Source: Thioflexithrix psekupsensis (GTDB lineage: Bacteria > Pseudomonadota > Gammaproteobacteria > Beggiatoales > Beggiatoaceae). Taken from it: a stretch of DNA of 64,000 bases. Under the pieces are notes generated by a model. That model was given only the letters and a program-made list of their open reading frames with translations, had not been told where the DNA came from and ran no database searches. The position numbers and the translations under genes are program-made. Positions 37,474 through 46,858 of this stretch are shown one piece after another (positions within the stretch are counted from its first letter, which is position 1; each line of letters begins with the position of its first letter). The stretch is from positions 667,865 to 731,864 of the forward strand of contig NZ_MSLT01000006.1 of NCBI RefSeq assembly GCF_002149925.1. Reading direction: 5' to 3'.

Positions 37474-39828
37474 ATGGCATCTTATCATCGTTTTTATTCT
37501 ACTTTGGCGTGCTTTGGTGCGGCCTCGCGTTTTACGCCAAGTGTTCGGTTCGGTCGTTGGCTGGGGGCGGCTTTGCTGCTGGGTTTATCGGGACAGAATG
37601 TGACCGCGTTGGAATCTTTTGTGGTCGAAGATATTCGTTTGGAAGGCTTACGTCGTAATTCTCCCGGTACCGTGTTTAATTATTTGCCGGTGAATCGCGG
37701 CGATAAGTTTGATGCAGAATTGTCCGTATTGGCGATTAATCGTTTATTTAAAAGCGGTTTATTTCGAGATATTCAATTACAGCGCGATGGCAATGTATTA
37801 GTGGTGGTATTGGATGAACGTCCAGCCATTTCTTTTATTGAATTTAATGGTAATAAACAGCTTAAAACCGATGATTTGCGTCGTGCTTTACGGGGCGTAG
37901 GTTTTGCGGAAGGGCGCGTGTTCGACCGTTCTTTATTGGAACGTGTAGAACAAGAATTGCAGCGGCAATATTTTACCTTAGGTCGTTATGGGGTGTCGTT
38001 GCAATCAACGGTGACTCCTTTGGATCGCAATCGTGTGGCGGTGCAGATCGATATTCGAGAAGGGGAAGTGGCGCGCATTCAGCACATTAATCTGGTGGGA
38101 AATCGCGCTTTTGATGATGACACCTTATTGTCAGAGTTAAATTTAACCACCGGTGGTTGGTTTACTTTTCTCACCAATAGCGATCAATATTCTCGTCAAA
38201 AATTGGCCGGTGATTTGGAAACATTACGTTCTTATTATTTAGATCGGGGTTATATTAATTACAGTATTGATTCCACTCAAGTGTCCATTACGCCGGACAA
38301 AGAACATGTTTATATTACAATAAATATGACTGAAGGCGATCAATATCGTGTCAATGAGATACGTTTAGTCGGTAATTTGATCGCGCCTGAAGAGGAATTG
38401 TTGGGCTTGATGAAGGTGAAAAGCGGTGATGTGTTTTCGCGTAAGTCAGTGACCGCCAGCACGGAAGCAGTGACGGATCGTATTGGTCACGAAGGCTATG
38501 CCTTTGCTAATGTGAATCCTGTCCCAGACATTGATCCCGCTACGAAAACGATTAATCTTAGTTTGTTCATTGATCCCGGCAAACGGGTTTATGTGCGCAA
38601 TATTAATTTTAGTGGAAATACTAGAACCCGTGATGAAGTGTTGCGGCGGGAAATGCGCCAAATGGAATCGGCGTGGATTTCCACCCAACACGTGAAACGC
38701 TCTCAAGAGCGGTTAGAGCGGTTAAATTATTTCGATAATGTCACCGTAGAAACCCAATTAGTTCCTAATCACAATGATTTAGTGGATTTAAATTATCGCG
38801 TGGTTGAGCGTCCTTCGGGGAATTTAATGGCGGGTGTGGGATTTTCGCAAAGTCAGGGTTTATTGTTTAATGCCAGTATTCAACAGGATAATTTTTTAGG
38901 CACGGGCAAACGGGTTGGATTTGCGTTTAATAACAGTAAGGTTAATACCGTTTATAATTTGTCCTATTTTAACCCATTTATCGATGTGGATGGAGTGAGT
39001 CGCGGTTACAATTTGTTTTATCGCACCACCGACGCGGAAGAAGCCAATCTCAGCCGTTACACAATGGATATTTATGGTTTAGGGGTTAATTATGGTATTC
39101 CGATCAGTGAATTTAACGATGTTCGCTTGGGTGGGGAGTACGATCACACCGAGTTGAAAACCACCAGTGAAAGCGCACAGGAAATTTTTGATTTTATTAG
39201 AGATAATGGGGAAAGTTACCACGCTTATCGTTTGGTGGCAGGCTGGTCGCGTGATACCAGAAATCGTTCTATTTTGCCCGATAGCGGCGTGATGCAATCT
39301 TTTTCGGCTCGAGTGGCTTTGCCATTGGGTGATTTAAAATATTATAAAGTCAGCTATCGTCACCAATGGTTGTATCCTCTTACCGAAAACTACACCCTAT
39401 CGCTGGATGGAGAAGTGGCTTATGGAGATGGCTACGGCAGTACGCACAGTTTACCTTTCTTTGAAAATTATACCGCCGGCGGGCCGCGCAGTGTTCGCGG
39501 TTACGAAGACAATACGCTAGGCCCCAGAGATTCTCGTGGACGACCCTTTGGGGGGAATTTCAAAATGGTGGGCAATGCCGAAATTATTCTGCCCGTTCCT
39601 TTTGCTGAAAATGCCAAGTCATTCCGTTTGTCGGCGTTTGTGGATGTGGGAAATGTGTACGCTTCAATTGATGATTTTGAAGCCAGTGACTTGCGTTATA
39701 CTGCGGGATTGGCGGCGTTGTGGGTGTCTCCGCTGGGTATGCTGACTTTTAGTTTAGCCAAACCCCTGAATAAAAAACCCGGTGATGAAACGCAAGCCTT
39801 CCAATTTTCCATTGGTACTACTTTTTAA
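37474..39828 (+). CDS. bamA: outer membrane protein assembly factor BamA
   Basis: 784 residues. The rather long N-terminal signal region is cleaved after about residue 44 (QNVTALES). Five POTRA domains follow, starting VVEDIRLEGLRRNSPGTVFN and recurring as VRNINFSGNTRTRDEVLRRE. The C-terminal 16-stranded Omp85 barrel has the lid-loop motif VRGY (about 673-676 in GGPRSVRGYEDN). The final residues QFSIGTTF end in Phe, the outer-membrane insertion signal. BamA inserts barrels such as itself and the TonB receptor of this window. Confidence 0.97.
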   Translation: MASYHRFYSTLACFGAASRFTPSVRFGRWLGAALLLGLSGQNVTALESFVVEDIRLEGLRRNSPGTVFNYLPVNRGDKFDAELSVLAINRLFKSGLFRDIQLQRDGNVLVVVLDERPAISFIEFNGNKQLKTDDLRRALRGVGFAEGRVFDRSLLERVEQELQRQYFTLGRYGVSLQSTVTPLDRNRVAVQIDIREGEVARIQHINLVGNRAFDDDTLLSELNLTTGGWFTFLTNSDQYSRQKLAGDLETLRSYYLDRGYINYSIDSTQVSITPDKEHVYITINMTEGDQYRVNEIRLVGNLIAPEEELLGLMKVKSGDVFSRKSVTASTEAVTDRIGHEGYAFANVNPVPDIDPATKTINLSLFIDPGKRVYVRNINFSGNTRTRDEVLRREMRQMESAWISTQHVKRSQERLERLNYFDNVTVETQLVPNHNDLVDLNYRVVERPSGNLMAGVGFSQSQGLLFNASIQQDNFLGTGKRVGFAFNNSKVNTVYNLSYFNPFIDVDGVSRGYNLFYRTTDAEEANLSRYTMDIYGLGVNYGIPISEFNDVRLGGEYDHTELKTTSESAQEIFDFIRDNGESYHAYRLVAGWSRDTRNRSILPDSGVMQSFSARVALPLGDLKYYKVSYRHQWLYPLTENYTLSLDGEVAYGDGYGSTHSLPFFENYTAGGPRSVRGYEDNTLGPRDSRGRPFGGNFKMVGNAEIILPVPFAENAKSFRLSAFVDVGNVYASIDDFEASDLRYTAGLAALWVSPLGMLTFSLAKPLNKKPGDETQAFQFSIGTTF

Positions 39829-40039
39829 TGCGTTTTTCGTCAGGCGATTCCCCCACTCAAACCCATTGACACTATGTCAAAGAGAGCCAGAAAATGGTAA
39901 GCTGATGTTCAGCTAAAACCGAGAGTGGGGTGAGTCACTGCCCTTTTGTGATTTTTTGGCTTATTTTTCGGTTTTTATTAACAATGCTCGCCCATTGTAG
40001 GCGAGACGGGTGTCAACGTGCCTTTTCAGGTAGCAGACT
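39829..40039 (+). promoter_or_regulatory. bamA-skp intergenic region with hairpins
   Basis: 211 bases. CCCCACTC near 39852 can pair with GAGTGGGG near 39923 across about 65 bases. A smaller stem CTCGCC/GGCGAG lies at 39987-40005 with a 7-base loop. TTGACA occurs near 39867 without a good -10. The region may give skp its own expression control. Confidence 0.35.
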
Positions 40040-40549
40040 ATGGAGTCTCCATTGAAACATTATCGCCATTACCTCGCTGTCGCACTGCTGTGCCTGTCCA
40101 CCGCCGCGACGGCTGCCGATGTTAAGATTGGCTTTGTCAATCCCGTCAAAGTCATGGATTCCGCCAAACAGGTAGAATCTGCCAATTCTCGTTTAGAACA
40201 AGAATTTGCGCCCAGACAACGACGTATCGTCAGCGCACAACAAGAAATTAAAAAGTTAGAAGAGCGTCTGTCACGAGACGGTGCCATTATGAGTGAAGAT
40301 GAACAACGACGCATCAGCCGCGATGTTCTCTCCATGAAGCGCGATTTAAAACGCGAACAAGATGAATTCCGCGAAGATTACAACTTGCGTCGCAACGAAG
40401 AACTGGATAAGTTGCAAAAGAAAATTATTGAAGTGATTCAAGATGTCGCGCGTGAAGAGAACTACGATTTTATTCTGAGTGACGGCGTGGTTTGGGCCAG
40501 TGAACGAGTAGATATTACAGAGACGGTACTGCGTCGTTTGAACCGCTAA
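40040..40549 (+). CDS. skp: periplasmic chaperone OmpH/Skp family
   Basis: 169 residues. The signal peptide ends near residue 26 (TAATAADVKIGFVN). The mature part starts with the strand KIGFVNPVKVM, then two long coiled-coil helices (about 45-135, with LKREQDEFREDYNLRRNEEL) that form the tentacles of the trimer, and a closing strand YDFILSDGVVW. Skp keeps unfolded outer-membrane proteins soluble on the way to BamA. It lies between bamA and lpxD as usual. Confidence 0.93.
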   Translation: MESPLKHYRHYLAVALLCLSTAATAADVKIGFVNPVKVMDSAKQVESANSRLEQEFAPRQRRIVSAQQEIKKLEERLSRDGAIMSEDEQRRISRDVLSMKRDLKREQDEFREDYNLRRNEELDKLQKKIIEVIQDVAREENYDFILSDGVVWASERVDITETVLRRLNR

Positions 40550-40608
40550 TTTTACGAACGTTGGTTTCCACTATTTTCTGACATCACGCTCAAGATGCCC
40601 TGCCACCC

Positions 40609-41640
40609 ATGACGGTTTCCATTGACCTTGGCGAATTGGCCAAACACATCGGCGCACGCTTAGAAGGCACAACGACGCAACAGCACGTTTCTGGGATTGC
40701 CTCGCTGGATCGCGCCACCTCAGAGCAGGTGAGCTTTTTTAGCAATCGCGCCTATCGCACGGAATTGCAGAAAACGCAAGCCGCCGCGGTCATCCTTAAA
40801 GATGATGATCGCGTGGATTGTCCTGTCGCGGTGTTGATTATGGATAATCCTTACTTGGGTTATGCGCGGGCTGCGGCGTGGTTTAACCCTGTGCCGCCTG
40901 TGGTGGCGGGCATTCATCCCAGTGCTGTAGTTGATGAAACCGCGATCATTGCTGCTTCGGCGTGTGTTGGTGCGAATGCGGTGATTGAAGCCCATGTTCA
41001 AGTGGGTGAGTGCAGTGTGGTTGGCCCTGGCTCTTGGCTACAAACTGGGGTGATCGTTGGGCAGCATTGCCGCTTAATCGCTAAAGTCAGTTTGTTGACC
41101 GGGACTTGTCTGGGGAATCGGGTGTGGGTTCATCCGGGCGCGGTGTTGGGAGCGGATGGTTTCGGTTTAGCCAATGATCGCGGAGTGTGGGTGAAAATTC
41201 CTCAACTCGGCGGGGTGCGTATCGGCGATGATGTGGAAATTGGCGCAAACACCACGATTGATCGCGGCGCATTGGGAGATACGGTGATTGAACACGGGGT
41301 AAAACTTGACAATCAAATTCAAATCGCTCATAACGTTCACATTGGCGCGCATACAGCCATTGCGGGCTGTGTCGGTATTGCGGGCAGTGCGCATATTGGT
41401 CAGCATTGTATGATTGCGGGTGGTGTGGGTATTGTTGGACACATCGAGATTGTCGATCATGTTCACATTACCGGTGGCTCAGTGGTGCTGCAATCGATTA
41501 CCCAACCCGGTGTTTATTCCTCCGGCACCCCCTTGCAAACCAACGCAACATGGCATCGCAATTATCACCGTTTTAAACAGTTAGATGAATTGGCCAAACG
41601 TCTGCACGTTGTTGAGCGGAAAGTGGCGCAAACGTCTTGA
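40609..41640 (+). CDS. lpxD: UDP-3-O-(3-hydroxyacyl)glucosamine N-acyltransferase
   Basis: 343 residues. Third step of lipid A synthesis: adds the N-linked acyl chain. The N-terminal uridine-binding domain (about 1-100, ending ARAAAWFNP) precedes the left-handed beta helix of hexapeptide repeats ([20 protein letters not shown] and so on). The catalytic His lies in [20 protein letters not shown]. The C-terminal helix ([19 protein letters not shown]) forms the trimer cap. Complete; followed by fabZ after about 75 bases. Confidence 0.97.
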   Translation: MTVSIDLGELAKHIGARLEGTTTQQHVSGIASLDRATSEQVSFFSNRAYRTELQKTQAAAVILKDDDRVDCPVAVLIMDNPYLGYARAAAWFNPVPPVVAGIHPSAVVDETAIIAASACVGANAVIEAHVQVGECSVVGPGSWLQTGVIVGQHCRLIAKVSLLTGTCLGNRVWVHPGAVLGADGFGLANDRGVWVKIPQLGGVRIGDDVEIGANTTIDRGALGDTVIEHGVKLDNQIQIAHNVHIGAHTAIAGCVGIAGSAHIGQHCMIAGGVGIVGHIEIVDHVHITGGSVVLQSITQPGVYSSGTPLQTNATWHRNYHRFKQLDELAKRLHVVERKVAQTS

Positions 41641-41714
41641 TATGATTTTTTTGAAACCTTTTATTTTTCTCTTCTCAGCCACTTGGCATTACCGCAGTAT
41701 TGGGACTGGCGATT

Positions 41715-42197
41715 ATGAACAGTATGGATATTAATGAAATATTTCAGCACCTGCCGCACCGTTATCCCTTTTTGTTGATTGATCGGGTGTTGGATTATTC
41801 GTTGGGTGTTTCCCTGACTGCGATCAAAAATGTGACTATTAATGAACCGTTTTTTCAGGGACATTTTCCCCATCGTCCGGTGATGCCGGGGGTGTTGGTG
41901 GTGGAGGCGATGGCACAAGCCACGGGCGTGTTGGCCTTTAAAACCAGCCAAGCTCGTCCAGATGACGATTCTTTATATTACTTAGTGGGCATTGACAATG
42001 CCCGTTTTAAGCAACCCGTAGAACCCGGTGATCAACTCTTGATCCAAGTCCAATTAACCCGCACCACCCGCGGCGTTTGGAAATATACCGCACAAGCCAC
42101 CGTAGGTGATAAATTGGCCGCCAGCGCGGAATTAATGTGTATGAAAAGAGATTTGCCGAAAGTCAAAGATTCGCAACCGAGAGAGTCGCAAACTTGA
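41715..42197 (+). CDS. fabZ: 3-hydroxyacyl-ACP dehydratase FabZ
   Basis: 160 residues from the ATG at 41715; an upstream TTG (41700) and a later ATG (41724) are possible. Conserved blocks are [14 protein letters not shown] near the N-terminus and [20 protein letters not shown], which holds the catalytic His and Glu. Hot-dog fold. It competes with LpxA for hydroxyacyl-ACP and is therefore encoded within the lpx cluster. Its TGA stop overlaps the TTG start of lpxA. Confidence 0.96.
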   Translation: MNSMDINEIFQHLPHRYPFLLIDRVLDYSLGVSLTAIKNVTINEPFFQGHFPHRPVMPGVLVVEAMAQATGVLAFKTSQARPDDDSLYYLVGIDNARFKQPVEPGDQLLIQVQLTRTTRGVWKYTAQATVGDKLAASAELMCMKRDLPKVKDSQPRESQT

Positions 42198-42973
42198 TCC
42201 ATCCAACTGCGATTATTGATCCCAGTGCCGAATTAGACCCTTCTGTTGTGGTTGGCGCGTATAGTGTGATTGGTGCCGGTGTGCAAATCGGGGCTAATAC
42301 TTGTATTGAACCACATGTGGTGATTAAAGGCCCTACTCGAATCGGCGCGGATAATCATATCTATCAATTTGCCTCGCTAGGCGATAATCCCCAAGATAAG
42401 AAGTATGCCGGTGAAGAAAATACATTTCTGGAAATCGGTGACCGTAATGAAATTAGAGAATACTGCACCATGAACCGTGGCACGGTACAAGGCGGCGGTA
42501 TCACTAAAGTGGGCAATGACAATTGGATCATGGCTTATACCCATATTGCCCATGATTGTATTGTGGGAAATCATACGATTTTTGCCAATGGGGCTTCAGC
42601 CGCGGGTCACGTGCGCATTGATGATCATGTGATTTTGGGGGGATTTACGGGGATTCATCAATTTTGTTGGTTGGGTGCGCACAGTTTTATGGGGGCGGGG
42701 TCGATTATTTTTAAAGATGTCCCGCCTTACGTCATGGTGTGGGGCAACCGCGCTGAACCTTATGGAATCAATAAAGAAGGACTAAAACGGCGCGGTTTCG
42801 ATAATGATACGATTGGCACTTTGCACCAGGCCTATAAACTGATTTATAAGAAAAATCTGACTACCCCTCAAGCCATTGAACAATTAACCCTGTTACAACA
42901 AGAAACCCACTGTGAAGCCTTGTTTCCTTTGGTAGAATTTTTACAACATTCTACTCGTGGGATTGTGCGTTAG
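42194..42973 (+). CDS. lpxA: UDP-N-acetylglucosamine acyltransferase, TTG start
   Basis: 259 residues if started at the TTG at 42194, giving [18 protein letters not shown], which aligns with the usual LpxA N-terminus. A longer in-frame extension inside fabZ is rejected. The start lies in TTGA with the fabZ stop, the same junction as cdsA-dxr. Hexapeptide-repeat beta helix to about 190, with catalytic His120 in [12 protein letters not shown], then a helical C-terminus from RRGFDNDTI. First committed step of lipid A synthesis. Confidence 0.95.
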   Translation: MIHPTAIIDPSAELDPSVVVGAYSVIGAGVQIGANTCIEPHVVIKGPTRIGADNHIYQFASLGDNPQDKKYAGEENTFLEIGDRNEIREYCTMNRGTVQGGGITKVGNDNWIMAYTHIAHDCIVGNHTIFANGASAAGHVRIDDHVILGGFTGIHQFCWLGAHSFMGAGSIIFKDVPPYVMVWGNRAEPYGINKEGLKRRGFDNDTIGTLHQAYKLIYKKNLTTPQAIEQLTLLQQETHCEALFPLVEFLQHSTRGIVR

Positions 42974-42976
42974 ACA

Positions 42977-44140
42977 ATGAAAATTGCCATAGTGGCCGGC
43001 GAATTGTCTGGTGATGCTTTAGGTGCAGAATTAATCACGGCCTTGCGTGCGCGGTGTCCGGATGTGCAGGTGTCTGGAATCGGCGGCGAAGCGATGATCG
43101 CGCAGGGATTTGAATCATTCTATCCTTTGCGGGATTTGTCGGTGATGGGGTTGGTGGAGGTGATTCGCCACTATCCGCGTTTGCGTCGAATGCTGTATGC
43201 GCTACGGGATCGGTGGGTCAATGATCCGCCGGATGTGTTTATCGGCATTGATTCGCCGGATTTCAATCTGCGCTTGGCGCGTTTGCTGAAATTGCATGGC
43301 ATTTCAACTGCGCATTATGTCAGTCCTAGCGTGTGGGCGTGGCGACGTTATCGTTTACGCGGTATTGCGCAAGCCTGCGATCTCATGTTGACTTTATTTC
43401 CCTTTGAAGCCCATTTTTATCGACAACACGGGATTCCCGTCGTTTACGTCGGCCATCCTTTGGCTGATCAAGTTCCCTTGCAAGTCGATGCAGAAATGAA
43501 ACACGCAAAAAGTGCGTTGGGCTTTACCACAGAACAGCCTGTGGTGGCGTTGTTGCCCGGCAGTCGCTTGAGCGAAGTGAAGCAATTGGGACGGGTGTTG
43601 TTAGAGACGGCGGAAGAAATCAAACGTCAATGTAAAACAGCAGCTTTTGTTTTGCCCGCAGCCACCCCAGAGTTACACGATTTATTGTCTCAAAACGATT
43701 CGACGCAATTCAATGCCCTTTCCTTGACCTTGTTGCAGGGACAGTCGCGCCTTGCGTTGGCGGCTGCGGATGTGGTGGTGGTGGCTTCGGGAACGGCAAC
43801 GTTGGAGGCGATGTTGTTGAAAAAACCCATGGTAGTGGCTTATCGTTTACATCCACTGACCTATTGGCTGGCAAGGCGTTTAGTGTCTGTTGATTGGGTA
43901 TCGTTGCCCAATTTGTTGGCAAATACCGGCTTGGTGCCAGAGTATTTACAAGATCAAGCCACGCCACAACATCTCAGTCAAGCCGTGTTGCATTGGTTGC
44001 AGCATCCACAGCGTGTCGCTGAAATTAAACAACAATTTTTGTATCTGCACCAGCAATTACGCCAAAATGCCAGTGAACAAGCCGCTACGGCTATTTTTAA
44101 TCATTTTAAGTTGGGAAAATTTTCTGCAAAACACCCTTGA
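42977..44140 (+). CDS. lpxB: lipid-A-disaccharide synthase
   Basis: 387 residues. It joins UDP-2,3-diacylglucosamine and lipid X to make the lipid A disaccharide; peripheral membrane GT-B glycosyltransferase (GT19). Motifs are IVAGELSGDALGAELI at the N-terminus, IGIDSPDFNLRLARL, HYVSPSVWAWRRYR, LLPGSRLSEVKQLG and ASGTATLEAMLLKKPMVVAY. It starts 3 bases after the lpxA stop and ends the cluster; the following 182 bases lead to the tRNA operon. The rnhB and dnaE genes that often follow are absent. Confidence 0.97.
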   Translation: MKIAIVAGELSGDALGAELITALRARCPDVQVSGIGGEAMIAQGFESFYPLRDLSVMGLVEVIRHYPRLRRMLYALRDRWVNDPPDVFIGIDSPDFNLRLARLLKLHGISTAHYVSPSVWAWRRYRLRGIAQACDLMLTLFPFEAHFYRQHGIPVVYVGHPLADQVPLQVDAEMKHAKSALGFTTEQPVVALLPGSRLSEVKQLGRVLLETAEEIKRQCKTAAFVLPAATPELHDLLSQNDSTQFNALSLTLLQGQSRLALAAADVVVVASGTATLEAMLLKKPMVVAYRLHPLTYWLARRLVSVDWVSLPNLLANTGLVPEYLQDQATPQHLSQAVLHWLQHPQRVAEIKQQFLYLHQQLRQNASEQAATAIFNHFKLGKFSAKHP

Positions 44141-44272
44141 CATTCATCAAAAATACATCTAAACTGCGCTCCATTGTTTTGTTAATTCCCCTTAAACAGG
44201 GCGGATTGAGCGATTAACCCACGCCAGCAAAGCAAACGCAAACAGCACACCTTAGAAAATTTTCCACAGGTG

Positions 44273-44301
44273 TTGACTTTTGAAAAAAGCGGATGTAAAA
44301 T
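44273..44301 (+). promoter_or_regulatory. tRNA operon promoter
   Basis: TTGACT (44273-44278), 17-base spacer, TAAAAT (44296-44301), 22 bases before the tRNA-Gly. Five of six matches in each hexamer. Confidence 0.75.
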
Positions 44302-44322
44302 GTCTGCTTATCCTACGATAAA

Positions 44323-44398
<76 letters not shown>

Positions 44399-44471
44399 CA
44401 TTATCTTAACGATACAGATTTTCAATTGCACTTTAGAGTCCAGTCTGGAAACGATCATCAGACGAACACGC

Positions 44472-44545
44472 GGCTGAGTGGCAGAGTGGTTATGCAGCGG
44501 CCTGCAAAGCCGTGGACATCGGTTCGATTCCGGTCTCAGCCTCCA
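44472..44545 (+). tRNA. tRNA-Cys (anticodon GCA)
   Basis: 74 bases with encoded CCA. Acceptor stem GGCTGAG/CTCAGCC, anticodon loop CCTGCAAAG with GCA, T loop GGTTCGATTCCG. U73 discriminator, as expected for Cys. Confidence 0.97.
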
Positions 44546-44616
44546 TGCAGTTTTAAGAGAACGCTAAGATTAGGGTCGATTTTTGCGCATTAGTAAGATT
44601 TTTTGGTAGCCTCCCT

Positions 44617-44941
44617 GCCCGGGTGGCGGAATAGGTAGACGCAAGGGACTTAAACAATTTGAGCATCAGAGGCGAAATCCTCTGCATGAATGGAGTCAAA
44701 TTCGGTGAACCCTACGGCATCATTGCATGGGAATACCGAGCTAAACCCTCAGTAGTTAACTCAGGGGAAGTGTAGAGACTAGACGGCTCCCGCCTGACTG
44801 TTATTTTTTCTAAATAGTAAAAGGTGAAGGTATAGTCCAGACCGCAAACGATCCCGATTGGATCGGTGGCGAAAGCCATAGCCGGTAAGAAAATCCCTCG
44901 GTGGTAACACCGTGCCGGTTCGACTCCGGCCCCGGGCACCA
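44617..44941 (+). tRNA. tRNA-Leu (anticodon UAA), interrupted by a group I intron
   Basis: Exon 1 is 44617-44651 (ends GGGACTT) and exon 2 is 44890-44941 (starts AAAATCCC). Joined they give an 87-base tRNA-Leu with acceptor stem GCCCGGG/CCCGGGC, A73, encoded CCA, a long variable arm (CGGTGGTAACACCG) and anticodon loop CTTAAAA. The intron splits the anticodon between U34 and A35, exactly the position of the classic cyanobacterial/plastid tRNA-Leu intron. Third gene of the operon. Confidence 0.95.
44652..44889 (+). ncRNA. group I intron (IC3-like) in tRNA-Leu(UAA)
   Basis: 238 bases. The preceding exon ends in U and the intron ends in G (TAAG), both obligatory. P1 can form between exon GGACTT and the internal guide GAGC (44661-44664), with the splice-site U-G wobble and one bulged A. 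Core elements are visible: TCAAATTCGGTGAA (P3/J region), ACCGAGCTAAAC, the P7/R element AGAGACTAGACGG and the S element AAGGTATAGTCC. These blocks match, from memory, the Azoarcus pre-tRNA-Ile ribozyme closely. There is no room for a homing endonuclease gene. Confidence 0.92.
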
Positions 44942-45052
44942 TATCGTCACATTATTGTTAAAACGTTCGATAGTGATAGCACTCAACATCACCTTCATTC
45001 ATCACACCTAAGCAGGGATGTCCCTGTGTCGGTTATACATTAGCATTGCCTT

Positions 45053-46858
45053 ATGTATCAAGCACATTTCGGATTGACCGCTGCTCCTTTTTCTATCACG
45101 CCGGATCCACAGTACCTTTACTTGAGCGAGCCGCATCGTGAGGCTTTGGCACATCTATTATACGGCGTTAATGAAAGTCCCGGCTTTGTGCTGTTGACTG
45201 GAGAAGTCGGCACGGGAAAAACAACGTTGTGCCGCTGCTTGATTGAACAGTTGCCCAAACATGTGGATATTGCCTTGCTGCTCAATCCGCGGGTTTCTCC
45301 GTTGGAATTGTTGGCGGCTATTTTCGATGAATTACGTATTCACTATGATGTCGCTTTTACCCTCAAAGATTTTATTGATACCCTCAACGCCTATCTGCTC
45401 ACGGCGCACACCGTTGGACGACGCACCGTCGTCATTCTCGACGAAGCACAGAATCTCTCCACCGAAGTATTAGAACAAGTCCGTTTATTAACCAATTTAG
45501 AAACCACTCAACAAAAATTATTACAAATTGTGTTGGTGGGACAGCCTGAATTGCAGAAAATTCTTAAACGCGATAATTTACGCCAACTGTCTCAACGCAT
45601 CACAGCCCGTTACCACTTACTTCCCTTATCCCTGCGCGATACGCAAGCCTATATCAACCATCGTTTGGCGGTGGGGGGCGCGAGAGAACCGTTATTTACT
45701 AAGGGCGCGATGCGTAGGGTATTCCGAGAGTCAGGGGGCATTCCGCGTTTAATCAATATTATCTGTGATCGGGCGTTGTTGGGCGGCTATGTGAATAATC
45801 GCACCGTAATCGACGTGGGAATTGTGCGCAAAGCAGTACAGGAAGTCATGGGAACTTTGCCTTTGCGTTTTTGGGCAAAAGATGGGTTTTATGCCGGTTT
45901 AACAAGTTTACTGCTCACCGTGATGGTGGCTAGTGGTGGCGCATGGTGGTTATTTTCACCCCAAGCGGCTGCGTTTCGTCCTGAAATCACCTTATTTCCC
46001 GCCGCACTTTCTCCAAACACCCCCACCCCAGAACCTTTACCCGTAATAATACAACAAGAAGAACCCAATCCGCCCGCGACGATAGTGGAGGAAGCTCCCC
46101 CGACGACGGTTGTTGCTACTGAGTCGGTGGTTGACGCAGAATCCAGTGATTTCGTGCCACTGCCTCCTGACGGCAATACCCCCGCTGAACCTGACCCAGT
46201 GACAACGGATGAAACTCCCGCTGTCGCGCCTGCTCCCATGCCTTTAAAGCAGTTAATTGCCAGCGGTCAAGTGGATAGTAACACGGATACCGCTTTCGCC
46301 ACCTTATTTGGTTTGTGGGGAGAGTCGTATCAACCGCGTAATAATGTGACGGCTTGTGAACGCGCCGCAGAAGTTGGTTTAGCTTGTCTTTATAAAACAG
46401 GAAGTTGGAATGATTTACGTTTGTACAACAGACCCGCGGTCATTGAGTTGGTCACTGGTGCCGGCGAACAACACCATGTTGTTGTTTTACAGTTGACAGA
46501 AGAACAAGCGGTATTAGATTTTGGCGGCAAACGGTATCATTTTGAATTAAAAGCGATTAACGAACATTGGCTAGGACAATTACTGTTATTCTGGCAACCC
46601 GCCGCAATGCCTATTCCTAAACTTCGCCCTGGTATGCGCGGCGATGCGGTGCTGTGGTTACGCCGGCGGTTGGCGGTATTAAATGGACAAAACCTTGATG
46701 AAGTGGTACTGTCCAATCGTTTTGATAATGAGCTGCGCAACCAAGTCCTCGCCTTCCAACAAAAACACCGTCTACAAATCGACGGTGTGGTAGGGGAAGA
46801 AACTCAATTGATGTTAGATGGTTTAGCGGGTCAGCCGCCGGTATTGATTCAACGCTAA
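45053..46858 (+). CDS. GspA/ExeA-type AAA ATPase with peptidoglycan-binding domain
   Basis: 601 residues. The cytoplasmic AAA ATPase (about 1-265) has Walker A GEVGTGKTT (50-58), Walker B VVILDEAQNL and the ExeA-type C-terminal lid (SGGIPRLINIICDRALLGGY). One transmembrane helix is at about 278-300, a Pro/Glu/Thr-rich periplasmic linker at about 305-400, then a C39-peptidase-like or unknown segment. A PG_binding_1 repeat lies at about 525-595 (LRPGMRGDAVLWLRRRL, FQQKHRLQIDGVVGEETQLML). In Aeromonas, ExeA with ExeB carries the secretin through peptidoglycan. No gspB follows. The stop overlaps the convergent DUF2062 gene by 4 bases. Confidence 0.9.
   Translation: MYQAHFGLTAAPFSITPDPQYLYLSEPHREALAHLLYGVNESPGFVLLTGEVGTGKTTLCRCLIEQLPKHVDIALLLNPRVSPLELLAAIFDELRIHYDVAFTLKDFIDTLNAYLLTAHTVGRRTVVILDEAQNLSTEVLEQVRLLTNLETTQQKLLQIVLVGQPELQKILKRDNLRQLSQRITARYHLLPLSLRDTQAYINHRLAVGGAREPLFTKGAMRRVFRESGGIPRLINIICDRALLGGYVNNRTVIDVGIVRKAVQEVMGTLPLRFWAKDGFYAGLTSLLLTVMVASGGAWWLFSPQAAAFRPEITLFPAALSPNTPTPEPLPVIIQQEEPNPPATIVEEAPPTTVVATESVVDAESSDFVPLPPDGNTPAEPDPVTTDETPAVAPAPMPLKQLIASGQVDSNTDTAFATLFGLWGESYQPRNNVTACERAAEVGLACLYKTGSWNDLRLYNRPAVIELVTGAGEQHHVVVLQLTEEQAVLDFGGKRYHFELKAINEHWLGQLLLFWQPAAMPIPKLRPGMRGDAVLWLRRRLAVLNGQNLDEVVLSNRFDNELRNQVLAFQQKHRLQIDGVVGEETQLMLDGLAGQPPVLIQR

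Noticed and set aside
44712..44998. Minus-strand frames of 76 and 62 codons over tRNA-Leu
   Set aside because: They are antisense to the tRNA exon and the intron, a known source of spurious proteins.
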